Counted from the stretch's first letter, positions 15,940 to 23,725 are shown. The stretch: DNA of 38,798 bases from an uncultured Clostridia bacterium (GCA_910585795.1 CAJUFV010000073.1:1-38798); one strand, 5' to 3'. The notes: generated by a model from the letters alone, not told the origin. Made by a program: numbers and translations.

Positions 15940-17854
15940 AGAAAAGTTTTATATTACGACAGCGATTGCGTACACATCTAAAAAACCGCATATCGGCAAC
16001 ACATATGAAATTATTCTGACAGACGCGATTGCGCGTTTTAATCGGTTTATAGGAAAAGATGTGTTTTTCCTTACCGGTACGGATGAGCATGGTCAGAAGA
16101 TACAGGAAATTGCTGAGGCAGAGGGTATAACGCCCAAAGAGCATGTTGATAAAATAGCGTCTCAGATAAAGGATATAGCGGATATGCTGAATATCAGCTA
16201 TGATAAATTTATCCGTACTACTGATGATTATCATGAAAAGACTGTTCAGCAAATTTTCAAGCGGCTGTATGATAAGGGTGATATATATAAAGGTGAATAT
16301 GAGGGCTGGTATTGTACTCCGTGTGAGTCATTCTGGACTAATACACAGCTTGTGGATGGTAAATGTCCTGACTGCGGCCGCGAGGTTAAAACGGCTAAAG
16401 AGGAAGCGTATTTCTTCAAAATGAGCAAATATCAGGAAAGACTGATGGACTATATTAATGAGCATCCTGAATTTATTCAGCCTGAATCGCGTAAAAATGA
16501 AATGGTAAAAAATTTCTTAAGGCCCGGCCTTCAGGATTTGTGTGTGTCAAGAACAAGCTTTTCGTGGGGGGTTCCGGTTGAATTTGACCCGGGACATGTA
16601 ATATATGTGTGGATAGACGCGCTTTCAAATTATATTACGGCTCTTGGATATACCCCTGATAAAAAAGATGATTTATATAATAAATACTGGCCTGCTGATG
16701 TTCATATTATCGGTAAGGATATACTGCGTTTTCATACTATATACTGGCCTATTATGCTGATGGCTCTCGGTGAGCCGCTTCCGAAACAGATTTTCGGTCA
16801 TCCGTGGATGCTTGTCGGTGAGGAAAAAATGAGCAAATCAAGAGGTAATGTTATTTATGCGGAGGACCTTGTAAAGCATTTCGGTGTGGACGCCGTGAGA
16901 TATTACTCACTTCATGAAATGCCGTTTTCTCAGGACGGAACAATCACCTATGAAGTATTTATAAGCCGCTTTAACAGTAATCTGGCTAATACTCTTGGTA
17001 ATCTTGTAAACAGAACAGTAGCTATGATTAACAAGTATTTTGACGGGGAAATTCAGGCGGGAGACACTGCGGGTGAATTTGACGAGGAGCTTAAAAATAT
17101 TGCTGTTGGCGCGGTAGTGAAGATTATAAAGAAGATGGAAACATTGCATGTGGCTGACAGTCTTGATGAAATATGGAAGGTTGTTGACAGAGCAAATAAA
17201 TATATTGATGAAACAGCGCCATGGGTGCTGGCTAAAAATGATAATGATAGAGCAAGACTGGGAACGGTTTTGTATAATCTTGTAGAAACAATAAGAATCA
17301 TCGCGGCGCTTTTAAGCGCGTATATGCCTGAAACATCAAAGAGAATTGCGGAACAAATTAACGCGTCTGATTTGAGCTATGAGAGTACAAAAACCTTTGG
17401 TGTGACAAAAGCGGGTACAAAGGTAGGCAAGGCAGAAGTACTGTTTGCCAGAATTGACACGGATAAAAAGTTAGATGAGCTTGAGGATGAATTTGGCGAT
17501 GGTGAAAAAATTGAGCTGGCGCCATTTAAGAATTACATTGAGTTTGAGGATTTTGAAAAGCTTGATATACGTGTTGGCAGGGTAATTGAATGTGAAAAGG
17601 TTCCAAAGTCATCCAAGTTGCTTCGTTTTACGCTTCAGGTGGGCAGCAATACGAGACAAATTCTGTCCGGTATATCTAAATACCATAAGCCGGAGGAATT
17701 AATCGGTAAGAATGTATTGTTTGTAGCGAATTTAAAGCCAAGAAAAATGATGGGACTGGAATCATACGGTATGATTTTATCTGCTGAATTTGAGGATAAG
17801 CTGACGGTGCTGACAACTATGAATGACATTCAGAGCGGCGCTGAAATAGTATAA
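15932..17854 (+). CDS. metG: Methionyl-tRNA synthetase
   Basis: MetG charges tRNA-Met. The protein has 640 residues in the long form with a C-terminal dimerisation and tRNA-binding domain. The catalytic Rossmann core has the HIGH-type motif HIGN at residues 20-23 and KMSKS at 299-303. A zinc knuckle CTPCESFW plus CPDCGR (about 127-150) places it in the one-knuckle class. The anticodon-binding alpha domain follows, then a Trbp111-like OB domain (about 535-640), with DIRVGRVIECEKVPKSSKL. ATG at 15932 is preceded by GGGGAG; the GTG at 15923 is too close to that site. The gene overlaps the permease stop by 8 bases. Confidence 0.97.
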   Translation: MSKEKFYITTAIAYTSKKPHIGNTYEIILTDAIARFNRFIGKDVFFLTGTDEHGQKIQEIAEAEGITPKEHVDKIASQIKDIADMLNISYDKFIRTTDDYHEKTVQQIFKRLYDKGDIYKGEYEGWYCTPCESFWTNTQLVDGKCPDCGREVKTAKEEAYFFKMSKYQERLMDYINEHPEFIQPESRKNEMVKNFLRPGLQDLCVSRTSFSWGVPVEFDPGHVIYVWIDALSNYITALGYTPDKKDDLYNKYWPADVHIIGKDILRFHTIYWPIMLMALGEPLPKQIFGHPWMLVGEEKMSKSRGNVIYAEDLVKHFGVDAVRYYSLHEMPFSQDGTITYEVFISRFNSNLANTLGNLVNRTVAMINKYFDGEIQAGDTAGEFDEELKNIAVGAVVKIIKKMETLHVADSLDEIWKVVDRANKYIDETAPWVLAKNDNDRARLGTVLYNLVETIRIIAALLSAYMPETSKRIAEQINASDLSYESTKTFGVTKAGTKVGKAEVLFARIDTDKKLDELEDEFGDGEKIELAPFKNYIEFEDFEKLDIRVGRVIECEKVPKSSKLLRFTLQVGSNTRQILSGISKYHKPEELIGKNVLFVANLKPRKMMGLESYGMILSAEFEDKLTVLTTMNDIQSGAEIV

Positions 17855-17875
17855 ATAAATCTGGAGAGAGAAAGC

Positions 17876-17971
17876 GTGAAAATAAATATCGCATATTACC
17901 GTTTAAATGCGTATGTACTGTTTAATGCGGTAGTCACATGTGTTTCATGCTGTGATTGTGTTGCTTTATAG
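17876..17971 (+). CDS. Small Cys-rich ORF before glmM, possible leader peptide
   Basis: A 31-codon ORF starts with GTG at 17876, seven bases after GGAGAG (17863-17868), and ends with TAG at 17969-17971, 20 bases before the glmM start. It begins with MKINIAYYRLNAYVLF, then NAVVTC, and has four Cys codons within seven (CVSCCDC). I do not recognise it. The good ribosome site, the small size and the clustered Cys codons resemble translated leader peptides that sense one amino acid, but I see no clear terminator hairpin between it and glmM. It is too short for standard gene callers. Confidence 0.5.
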   Translation: MKINIAYYRLNAYVLFNAVVTCVSCCDCVAL

Positions 17972-17991
17972 CAGCGGAATGGAGGAGAAAA

Positions 17992-19341
17992 ATGGGAAAG
18001 CTATTTGGTACAGACGGTATCAGAGGAATTGCAAATAAGGATTTGACGGCGGACCTTGCGTTCAGGACGGGACAAAGCGGAGCGTATGTGCTTACTAAGC
18101 ACAGTCAGAGGAGACCTAGAATACTGATAGGTAAGGACACAAGAAAATCGGGAGATATGCTTGAGGCTGCTCTCACTGCGGGACTATGCTCTATGGGGGC
18201 AAAGGTGATACCGCTTGGAGTTGTTCCCACACCTGCCGTGGCATATCTTACCAGATATTATAGAGCTGACGCCGGTGTTGTTATTAGTGCTTCGCATAAT
18301 CCGTGTGAATATAACGGAATTAAATTCTTTAATGCTGACGGGTATAAATTAAGCGATGCCATTGAAGATGAAATAGAGAGCTATATATTGGGTGAAAAGG
18401 TTATTGAGAATCTTCCCACTCACGGACATGTGGGATATGTGAGCGCGAATCATAATGCCGTTGAGGATTATGTATCATTTGCGGTTTCTACTATTGACTG
18501 TCGTCTTGATGGTATTAAGGTTGCCGTGGATTGCGCTAACGGTGCAAGCTATGAGACAGCATTTAAGGCGCTTAATAAGCTGGGAGCTAATGTTGAGGCT
18601 ATTCATAATACTCCAGATGGAGTAAACATTAATCATATGTGCGGTTCTACGCATATGAAAAGTTTGCAGGCTTATGTAACCTCAATAGGAGCAGATGTGG
18701 GTATAGCGTTTGACGGTGACGCGGACAGAATGCTGGCGGTAGATGAGAAGGGAAATCTTATCGATGGTGACCAGATAATGGCGGCGTGTGCGAAATTTAT
18801 GCGTGATTGCGGTAATTTAAAGCAGAATACGCTTGTAGCGACTGTTATGAGCAATTTGGGTTTGTTTATAGCCGGTGAAAAGTTAGGTATAAATATTCCG
18901 CGCACAAAGGTAGGTGACAGATATGTTCTTGAAGAAATGCTGAAAAACGGTTATAATATTGGCGGTGAGCAGTCAGGACATATTATTTTTCTTGACCATA
19001 ACACAACGGGCGATGGTCTTGTCAGCGCGCTTCAGTTTTTGGCTGTGCTGAAGAAAACAGGCCTAAAGGCTTCTGAAGCAGCAGGAATTGTGCAAGTGAT
19101 GCCGCAGGTATTGAGGAATGCTACAGTAAGACTTGAAAATAAAAATACATATATGGAAAATGAGGAAATTGCCGCAGCCTGCAAGGCGCTTGAAGAAGAA
19201 TTTGCAGGAGAGGGCAGGGTGCTTATCAGACCTTCAGGAACTGAACCGCTTGTACGCGTAATGATAGAGGGAAATGATGAGGAATATATTACACAAAAGG
19301 CCGAGGAGCTTGCTGAGCTGATTGAAAAGATTTTGGGATAA
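17992..19341 (+). CDS. glmM: Phosphoglucosamine mutase
   Basis: GlmM converts glucosamine-6-phosphate to glucosamine-1-phosphate, the entry to UDP-GlcNAc and so to peptidoglycan. It has 449 residues, the usual size. KLFGTDGIRGIAN opens the protein; the phosphoserine loop VVISASHNP gives catalytic Ser101; DGDADR (about 239-244) is the metal-binding loop; GGEQSGHI the sugar-binding loop; and RPSGTEPLVRVM the phosphate-binding loop. ATG at 17992 follows GGAGG (17981-17985). Residues from an upstream in-frame TGC-rich stretch are not part of the family and were left out. rsmG follows only three bases after its stop. Confidence 0.96.
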   Translation: MGKLFGTDGIRGIANKDLTADLAFRTGQSGAYVLTKHSQRRPRILIGKDTRKSGDMLEAALTAGLCSMGAKVIPLGVVPTPAVAYLTRYYRADAGVVISASHNPCEYNGIKFFNADGYKLSDAIEDEIESYILGEKVIENLPTHGHVGYVSANHNAVEDYVSFAVSTIDCRLDGIKVAVDCANGASYETAFKALNKLGANVEAIHNTPDGVNINHMCGSTHMKSLQAYVTSIGADVGIAFDGDADRMLAVDEKGNLIDGDQIMAACAKFMRDCGNLKQNTLVATVMSNLGLFIAGEKLGINIPRTKVGDRYVLEEMLKNGYNIGGEQSGHIIFLDHNTTGDGLVSALQFLAVLKKTGLKASEAAGIVQVMPQVLRNATVRLENKNTYMENEEIAAACKALEEEFAGEGRVLIRPSGTEPLVRVMIEGNDEEYITQKAEELAELIEKILG

Positions 19342-19344
19342 CAT

Positions 19345-20073
19345 ATGAAGGATTTAATTATAAACGGAAGTGAGCAGCTTGATGTGCTTATCAGTGAAGC
19401 GCAGGCAAATCAATTGAAGGAATATGCGCGTCTGCTTGTTGACTGGAACAAAAAAATTAATCTTACTGCGATAACTGACGATGATGGAATTGTGACAAAG
19501 CATTTTCTGGATTCTCTTACCGCGGTTCAGACGGGATATGTCAGAGGGAGAGTTATTGATGTTGGTACAGGCGCGGGCTTTCCTGGGCTTGTACTGAAAA
19601 TTGCGAAGCCTGAAATAAATCTTACTTTGCTGGACAGTCTGAATAAGCGTGTTAATTTTTTAAGGGAAGTTTGTGACAGTATAGGTATTGACAGGGTTGA
19701 ATTTGTACATGCGCGAGCAGAGGATGGAGGAAAAAACAGATTATATCGCGGGCAGTTTGACACTGTTGTGTCACGTGCAGTAGCGAATTTAACGGTGCTG
19801 TCAGAATGGTGTATACCATTCTTAAAGCAAGGGGGATATTTTCTTGCGTTAAAAGGACCTCTTGCGGAGGATGAGATAAAAGACGCGAAACGCGCGATAA
19901 AAATACTTGGCGGCAGAATAGAGGATATATTTGAAGCGCAAATTCCATTTACAAACCTGAATCACAAGATAATTATTATAAAAAAAGTAGGACAAACTCC
20001 GCTTAAATATCCTAGAAAAGCTGGTATTGCGACAAAAATTCCTATCGGAAGCTGTTATAATATGACAAAATAA
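19345..20073 (+). CDS. rsmG: 16S rRNA (guanine527-N7)-methyltransferase RsmG
   Basis: RsmG (GidB) methylates G527 of 16S rRNA at N7; loss gives low-level streptomycin resistance. The 242 residues are the usual length. The family start helix EYARLLVDWNKKINLTAITD is followed by KHFLDSL, the SAM-binding loop VIDVGTGAGFPGLVLKI, and LTLLDSLNKRVNFL. The Arg-rich RAEDGG and SRAVANLTVLSEW segments contact rRNA and SAM in solved members. The C-terminal PRKAGIATKIPIG is typical. The ribosome site is weak (GGGATAAC), so translation may be coupled to glmM. The following 390 bases hold an sRNA gene and then noc, the same rsmG-noc order as in Bacillus. Confidence 0.96.
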   Translation: MKDLIINGSEQLDVLISEAQANQLKEYARLLVDWNKKINLTAITDDDGIVTKHFLDSLTAVQTGYVRGRVIDVGTGAGFPGLVLKIAKPEINLTLLDSLNKRVNFLREVCDSIGIDRVEFVHARAEDGGKNRLYRGQFDTVVSRAVANLTVLSEWCIPFLKQGGYFLALKGPLAEDEIKDAKRAIKILGGRIEDIFEAQIPFTNLNHKIIIIKKVGQTPLKYPRKAGIATKIPIGSCYNMTK

Positions 20074-20117
20074 AAAAATATAATAAAATAGTGTCGAAAA
20101 GCGGCAGACGAAAAGAC

Positions 20118-20145
20118 TTGCCAACTGGAAAAAATATGCTATAAT
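20118..20145 (+). promoter_or_regulatory. Extended -10 promoter of the sRNA
   Basis: TTGCCA (20118-20123), 16-base spacer, TATAAT (20140-20145), with TG one base before the -10 (20137-20138), that is an extended -10. Start is predicted near 20152, where the RNA's first stem begins. Confidence 0.75.
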
Positions 20146-20151
20146 AGTAAA

Positions 20152-20321
20152 TGTAAGACAGAACAGTATCAAAATGGTACATTTCAAACAGGGTTTCCCC
20201 AAGGCCCTGTTCTACCCCCAAAATTGTCTTACACCTTCCACCACCGAGGGTAAATAGCGATAATGCATTACATCATGTGTATTCATCAATGCAGCATTAT
20301 CGCTCGTTTACTCTTTTATTT
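20152..20321 (+). ncRNA. Candidate small regulatory RNA with C-rich single-stranded segments
   Basis: This is a predicted stand-alone RNA of about 170 nt between rsmG and noc. It has its own strong promoter and ends in a long hairpin with a T-rich tail, and no reading frame explains it. A perfect 9-bp helix joins 20152-20160 (TGTAAGACA) with 20225-20233 (TGTCTTACA). Inside, ACAGGG/CCCTGT (20188-20193/20205-20210) and GAACAG/CTGTTC (20161-20166/20207-20212) are mutually exclusive helices, so two folds are possible. Unpaired parts are strikingly C-rich: TTTCCCC in the loop, TACCCCC on the 3' side, and CACCTTCCACCACC (20232-20245) before the terminator. Such C-rich loops are known from Firmicute sRNAs that pair with Shine-Dalgarno sequences. 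I cannot place it in an Rfam family; 6S RNA seems unlikely because there is no long closing stem around a central bulge. Confidence 0.65.
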
Positions 20322-20322
20322 T
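20250..20322 (+). terminator. Terminator hairpin of the sRNA
   Basis: AGCGATAATGC (20256-20266) pairs perfectly with GCATTATCGCT (20294-20304); outside it GTAAA (20250-20254) pairs with TTTAC (20307-20311). A T-rich tail (TCTTTTATTTT) follows. The 27-base loop is long for a terminator and contains TTCATC-type single-stranded sequence. Confidence 0.7.
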
Positions 20323-20420
20323 GTCAAGGAACAGATAAGCAGGATTATTGTTTGCGATTGTGAGTTGTTTTGAGACTGCGGAGAGCAGGCGTTCTCTACA
20401 GCATGTTTGTCAAAATAAAA
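20314..20420 (+). repeat. Long-range inverted repeat between sRNA tail and noc
   Basis: TTTTATTTTG (20314-20323) and CAAAATAAAA (20411-20420) are perfect inverted copies, with three more pairs after one mismatch. They enclose about 87 bases that contain a short CTGC/GCAG stem and no gene. The left arm is the T-tail of the sRNA terminator, and the right arm lies in the noc promoter spacer, so pairing could link termination and noc expression. AT-rich arms can also arise by chance. Confidence 0.4.
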
Positions 20421-20436
20421 CGCGTTGAACGATAAT
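20407..20436 (+). promoter_or_regulatory. Possible promoter for noc
   Basis: TTGTCA (20407-20412), 18-base spacer, GATAAT (20431-20436), 25 bases before the noc start, with AGGAG as ribosome site. Confidence 0.5.
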
Positions 20437-20461
20437 TTACAAATATAGGAGAAATACAGCA

Positions 20462-21271
20462 ATGATAAGTATTTTGAAAAAAAAGATACCTCAGGAGGAC
20501 AAGCTTAAAATTGTGTCGCTGCCGCTTTATATGATAGCGCCGAATCCAAATCAGCCTAGGAGATATTTTGACCCGACCGCCATGGAGGAGTTGAAAAGCT
20601 CCATAATGGAATACGGACTAATACAGCCGATAACAGTTCGCAGACGAGGCGGTGAGTATGAGCTTATAGCCGGTGAAAGACGCTTTCGCGCGTCGCAGAT
20701 GGCAGGGCTTGAGGAGATTCCGGCAGTTATAGTTGAAGCCGATAATGATAAATCGGCAATTCTCGCGCTTTTGGAAAATTTGCAGAGAGAGGATTTATCC
20801 TTTTTTGAAATTGCGGAAAGTTATAAAAATCTTATCAGAGAACAGGGTATGACTCAAAATGAGCTTGCGCTGCGCGTCGGAAAAAGCCAGGCGTCTGTGG
20901 CAAATAAAATGCGTCTGCTGCGCTTGCCGCCGATAGTAAAAAAAATGATTCGTGATTATGACCTCACAGAGCGCCACGCAAGGGCGCTGTTGCTTCTACC
21001 CGATGAGGAAAAACAGCTTGACGTGGTTAAAATTGTATGCCGTGATAATTTGAATGTCACACAGACAGAGGAGCTTGTGCGCAGTATGAAGGCTCATAAG
21101 GTCAAGGCAAATGATGAGATTGGTGTTAAAACTGTTAAAGATATGCGTGTTTTCAAAAATACAGTTAAACGTGCTGTGAAAATGATAAAGAAAAATGGAA
21201 TTGACGCTGAAATGCAGGAAAATTCATTTGACTGGGGCACTGAATACATAATTAAAATAAAAAACGAATAA
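20462..21271 (+). CDS. noc: ParB-family protein, Noc-like nucleoid occlusion factor
   Basis: This 269-residue protein has the three ParB parts. The N-terminal CTPase domain shows PNPNQPRRYFD (about 27-37), GLIQPITVRR, the GERRFRA motif (residues 71-77) and the ENLQRED motif (105-111). A helix-turn-helix (about 128-154, with MTQNELALRVGKSQASVANK) would contact a palindromic site, and a basic C-terminal domain would dimerise. Its place next to rsmG matches Bacillus noc, which stops FtsZ from assembling over the chromosome; ParB (Spo0J) normally lies beside parA, which is absent here. Spo0J-type partitioning is therefore the less likely alternative. I found no perfect Noc or parS site in the window. 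GGAGAAA lies 7 bases upstream of the ATG. Confidence 0.85.
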   Translation: MISILKKKIPQEDKLKIVSLPLYMIAPNPNQPRRYFDPTAMEELKSSIMEYGLIQPITVRRRGGEYELIAGERRFRASQMAGLEEIPAVIVEADNDKSAILALLENLQREDLSFFEIAESYKNLIREQGMTQNELALRVGKSQASVANKMRLLRLPPIVKKMIRDYDLTERHARALLLLPDEEKQLDVVKIVCRDNLNVTQTEELVRSMKAHKVKANDEIGVKTVKDMRVFKNTVKRAVKMIKKNGIDAEMQENSFDWGTEYIIKIKNE

Positions 21272-21281
21272 CAAATGGATG

Positions 21282-21333
21282 TTTACAATACCTCCTTTAC
21301 GGTATATAATAAATATATCGTGAAGGAGGTATT
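21282..21333 (+). promoter_or_regulatory. Promoter overlapped by a 21-bp inverted repeat
   Basis: TTTACA (21282-21287), 17-base spacer and TATAAT (21305-21310) make a near-perfect promoter. A 21-base inverted repeat with 5-base loop spans it: 21287-21307 and 21313-21333, starting AATACCTCCTT and ending AAGGAGGTATT, with only two G-T pairs. The left arm holds ACCTCCTTT, the same as the 3' end of 16S rRNA, and the right arm holds a full Shine-Dalgarno. The expected start (near 21317) lies after the left arm, so a DNA operator is more likely than a regulated RNA hairpin unless noc readthrough is the transcript. Confidence 0.6.
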
Positions 21334-21449
21334 TGAGTCTGAAGAAATTTATTATTTTTTTCAGCAGCGGTAAATATATATGGAATTCTGATTTAAAAGT
21401 ATATTACAATTTATTTGTTCAGACTTTGCTGAAAGGAGCATTATTTTAA
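21333..21449 (+). CDS. Possible 38-codon ORF before the HAD gene
   Basis: A TTG at 21333 (or CTG at 21339) opens a frame that reads on to TAA at 21447-21449, directly against the ATG of the HAD gene. With the CTG start the peptide begins with Lys-Lys-Phe-Ile-Ile-Phe-Phe, resembling a membrane-insertion start. AAGGAGG is at 21323-21329, giving 3 bases (too short) to TTG or 9 (good) to CTG. No ATG exists, so translation is uncertain. It may be a leader or nothing. Confidence 0.3.
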   Translation: MSLKKFIIFFSSGKYIWNSDLKVYYNLFVQTLLKGALF

Positions 21450-22232
21450 ATGAAGATAAAACTTGTAGCTTTTGATATGGACGGAACAGCTTTAAACAGT
21501 AAGCTGGAGCTTCCTCGTGGTTTTTTTGAGCTTATGGAAAAACATAGAGATATAAAATTTGTGGCTGCCAGTGGAAGGCAGTATTACAGTTTATTAAATA
21601 TATTTGAGCCTGTTCGGGATAAGCTGACATTTATTGCTGAAAACGGAGCTATAATTATGAATAAAGGGAAGACGCTTCATATTGAACCAATAAAGTCTGT
21701 TCACGCGCGTGAGGTGTTTGAAAGAATTAGGAATAATCCTGAGATTTATCCGGTGCTTGGATGTGAAAAAACCGCATATATGGGAAATGCCCCTGATGAA
21801 GTGATTGAGGATATACGTCCGTATAACGCGAGGCTGGAAATAGTTGATAATATAGAGGATGTAATAAATTCTGAGCCTGTGCTTAAATTTGCCATGTACA
21901 ATTATAAACAAGCAAGAGAAAATATAATGCCTAGGTTAAATAACATAAGCAGTGAGATTAAGGCTGTTTTGTCAGCAGAAAGCTGGGTGGATGTTATTAA
22001 TGTCAGTGTCAATAAGGGAAGAGCGATAAAGGTTATACAGGATTTATACGGAATAAGGAAAGAGGAATGTGTTGCTTTTGGCGATTATATGAATGATTAT
22101 GAGCTGCTTCAAAACTGTGGTGAAAGCTATGCTATGGAAAACGCTCATGAGGAGCTGAAAAAGTCTGCGAAATATATTGCTCCGTCCAATGATGATGAAG
22201 GAATAATGCAGATATTGAAAAAAATTTTGTAA
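21450..22232 (+). CDS. Cof-type HAD-IIB family phosphatase
   Basis: This is a 260-residue haloacid dehalogenase superfamily hydrolase. Motif I AFDMDGTALNS carries the nucleophile Asp9 and the general acid Asp11; motif II is VAASGR (about 35-40); motif III is the Lys in KGRAIKVIQDLYG; motif IV is FGDYMNDYELLQ. The cap between motifs II and III is of the C2B kind. Members dephosphorylate sugar phosphates, pyridoxal phosphate or flavin precursors; the substrate is not predictable here. AAAGGAG precedes the ATG. The promoter with inverted repeat about 140 bases upstream probably drives it. Confidence 0.9.
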   Translation: MKIKLVAFDMDGTALNSKLELPRGFFELMEKHRDIKFVAASGRQYYSLLNIFEPVRDKLTFIAENGAIIMNKGKTLHIEPIKSVHAREVFERIRNNPEIYPVLGCEKTAYMGNAPDEVIEDIRPYNARLEIVDNIEDVINSEPVLKFAMYNYKQARENIMPRLNNISSEIKAVLSAESWVDVINVSVNKGRAIKVIQDLYGIRKEECVAFGDYMNDYELLQNCGESYAMENAHEELKKSAKYIAPSNDDEGIMQILKKIL

Positions 22233-22242
22233 GCTTAAAATG

Positions 22243-22271
22243 TTGTATGATGCTTCCAAATATGTTATTAT
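22243..22271 (+). promoter_or_regulatory. Possible promoter for the MATE gene
   Basis: TTGTAT (22243-22248), 17-base spacer, TATTAT (22266-22271), in the 57-base gap after the HAD gene. Confidence 0.4.
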
Positions 22272-22289
22272 TATATAGAGGTGTTTTTT

Positions 22290-23630
22290 ATGAATAATAA
22301 TTTGGAAACAGAGCCTATTTCAAGGCTTGTTTTTAGACTGGCAGTACCTACAGTGTTGGCTCAGCTTGTAAATCTTTTGTATAATATAGTAGACCGTATG
22401 TATGTGGGACGTATACCGGATATAGGCTCTTTGTCGCTGGCCGGTTTGGGAGTGACGTTTCCGATAATATTGCTTGTGTCGGCGTTTGCTATGCTTGCCG
22501 GAGCAGGCGGAGCGTCAAGAGCTGCAGTAAGTATGGGGGCAAAGGATAATAAAAAAGCGGAAAAATATCTTGGAAACAGCACAATGCTTCTGATAATATT
22601 TTCGATATTTCTTTCTCTGGTATTTATGTTTACAAAGGATTTTATACTGATGAAATTCGGCGCAAGCGAGGCAACGTTGCCGTACGCGTCAGATTACATA
22701 ACGATTTATCTTATAGGAACTGTATTTGTGCAGCTTGCTCTTGGACTTAATATGTTTATAACAAATCAGGGATTTTCAAAGACAAGTATGGCAACTGTTT
22801 GTATAGGAGCGGTATTGAATATAGTTCTTGACCCGATTTTTATTTATGTATTTAATATGGGAGTAAAGGGAGCCGCGCTTGCTACAATTATTTCACAGGC
22901 TGTTTCGTGTTTATGGGTTGTAAAATTTCTTACAGGCAAAAGAACTGTTTTGAAAATACGGCTTAAAAATCTTATTCCGGACAAGAATATAATTTTATCT
23001 ATTCTGTCTCTTGGAGTTTCGCCGTTTATAATGCAGGCAACGGAATGTCTTATTCAGCTTACATTTAATAACGGAATGCTGAAATACGGAAATGATTTAT
23101 ATGTGGCTTTAATGTCTATCCTGTTCAGTCTTATGCAGCTTATCTGGATGCCGCTTCAGGGCTTTTCACAGGGTGCTCAGCCGGTTATCGGATATAACTT
23201 TGGCGCCTGTCGTAATGATAGGGTAAGGAAAGCGTTCAAGCTGCTGTTTTGCGTAAGTCTTGGATTTTCTTTTGCGGCAATAACTGTTGTGGAAATTTGG
23301 CCGAAGGCGTTTCTTGTATTGTTTACGAATGATTCAGAGCTTATAGCTATAGGTACTAACACAACGCGCCTTTTTCTTGCGGGAATGATTATTATGGGAG
23401 CACAGAGCGCGTGTCAGCAGACATTTCTTGCTCTTGGAGAAGCGAAAATATCAATGTTTCTTGCTTGTCTGCGAAAAGTAATACTGCTGTTTCCTCTTGC
23501 ACTCATACTGCCTCATATAGCGGATATGGGTGTGTGGGGACTGCTGCTCGCGGAGCCTGTAAGCGATTTGATAGCGGCAACATGTACTACGATAATGTTT
23601 TATTTTAGGAGCAGGAATTTATTACAGTAG
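22290..23630 (+). CDS. MATE family efflux transporter
   Basis: This is a 446-residue membrane protein with the twelve-helix MATE fold. The N-terminal half starts with the family motif RLAVPTVLAQLVNLLYNIVD (about residues 11-30), where the LYNIVDRMYVG stretch is hallmark, and the second half repeats it at about ILSLGVSPFIMQATECLIQ. The loop QGFSQGAQPVIGYNFGA is conserved near the centre. MATE proteins export cationic compounds by Na+ or H+ antiport; the substrate is unknown. ATG at 22290 follows AGAGGTG (22277-22283) by 6 bases; the upstream in-frame GTG overlaps that site. It is followed by a decayed rhamnosidase gene. Confidence 0.93.
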   Translation: MNNNLETEPISRLVFRLAVPTVLAQLVNLLYNIVDRMYVGRIPDIGSLSLAGLGVTFPIILLVSAFAMLAGAGGASRAAVSMGAKDNKKAEKYLGNSTMLLIIFSIFLSLVFMFTKDFILMKFGASEATLPYASDYITIYLIGTVFVQLALGLNMFITNQGFSKTSMATVCIGAVLNIVLDPIFIYVFNMGVKGAALATIISQAVSCLWVVKFLTGKRTVLKIRLKNLIPDKNIILSILSLGVSPFIMQATECLIQLTFNNGMLKYGNDLYVALMSILFSLMQLIWMPLQGFSQGAQPVIGYNFGACRNDRVRKAFKLLFCVSLGFSFAAITVVEIWPKAFLVLFTNDSELIAIGTNTTRLFLAGMIIMGAQSACQQTFLALGEAKISMFLACLRKVILLFPLALILPHIADMGVWGLLLAEPVSDLIAATCTTIMFYFRSRNLLQ

Positions 23631-23725
23631 ACATAATTGTTCATATAAGAGCTATGACATTACAACTAAAAACACAGAATAATGTAAATATGAGCAGATA
23701 ATGTTTATATAAAGGATATATCATA

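Noticed and set aside
17941..17960. TGTTTCA resembling half of a parS site
   Set aside because: The other half (TGAAACA) is missing, and the stretch lies inside the Cys-rich small ORF.
20152..20321. 6S RNA identity for the small RNA
   Set aside because: It lacks the long closing stem joining both ends around a large central bubble; its 5' domain closes on itself after about 80 nt.
20074..20461. Chromosome replication origin next to rsmG-noc
   Set aside because: No cluster of DnaA boxes (TTATCCACA) and no dnaA, rpmH or mnmEG genes; the gap is explained by an sRNA gene and a promoter.
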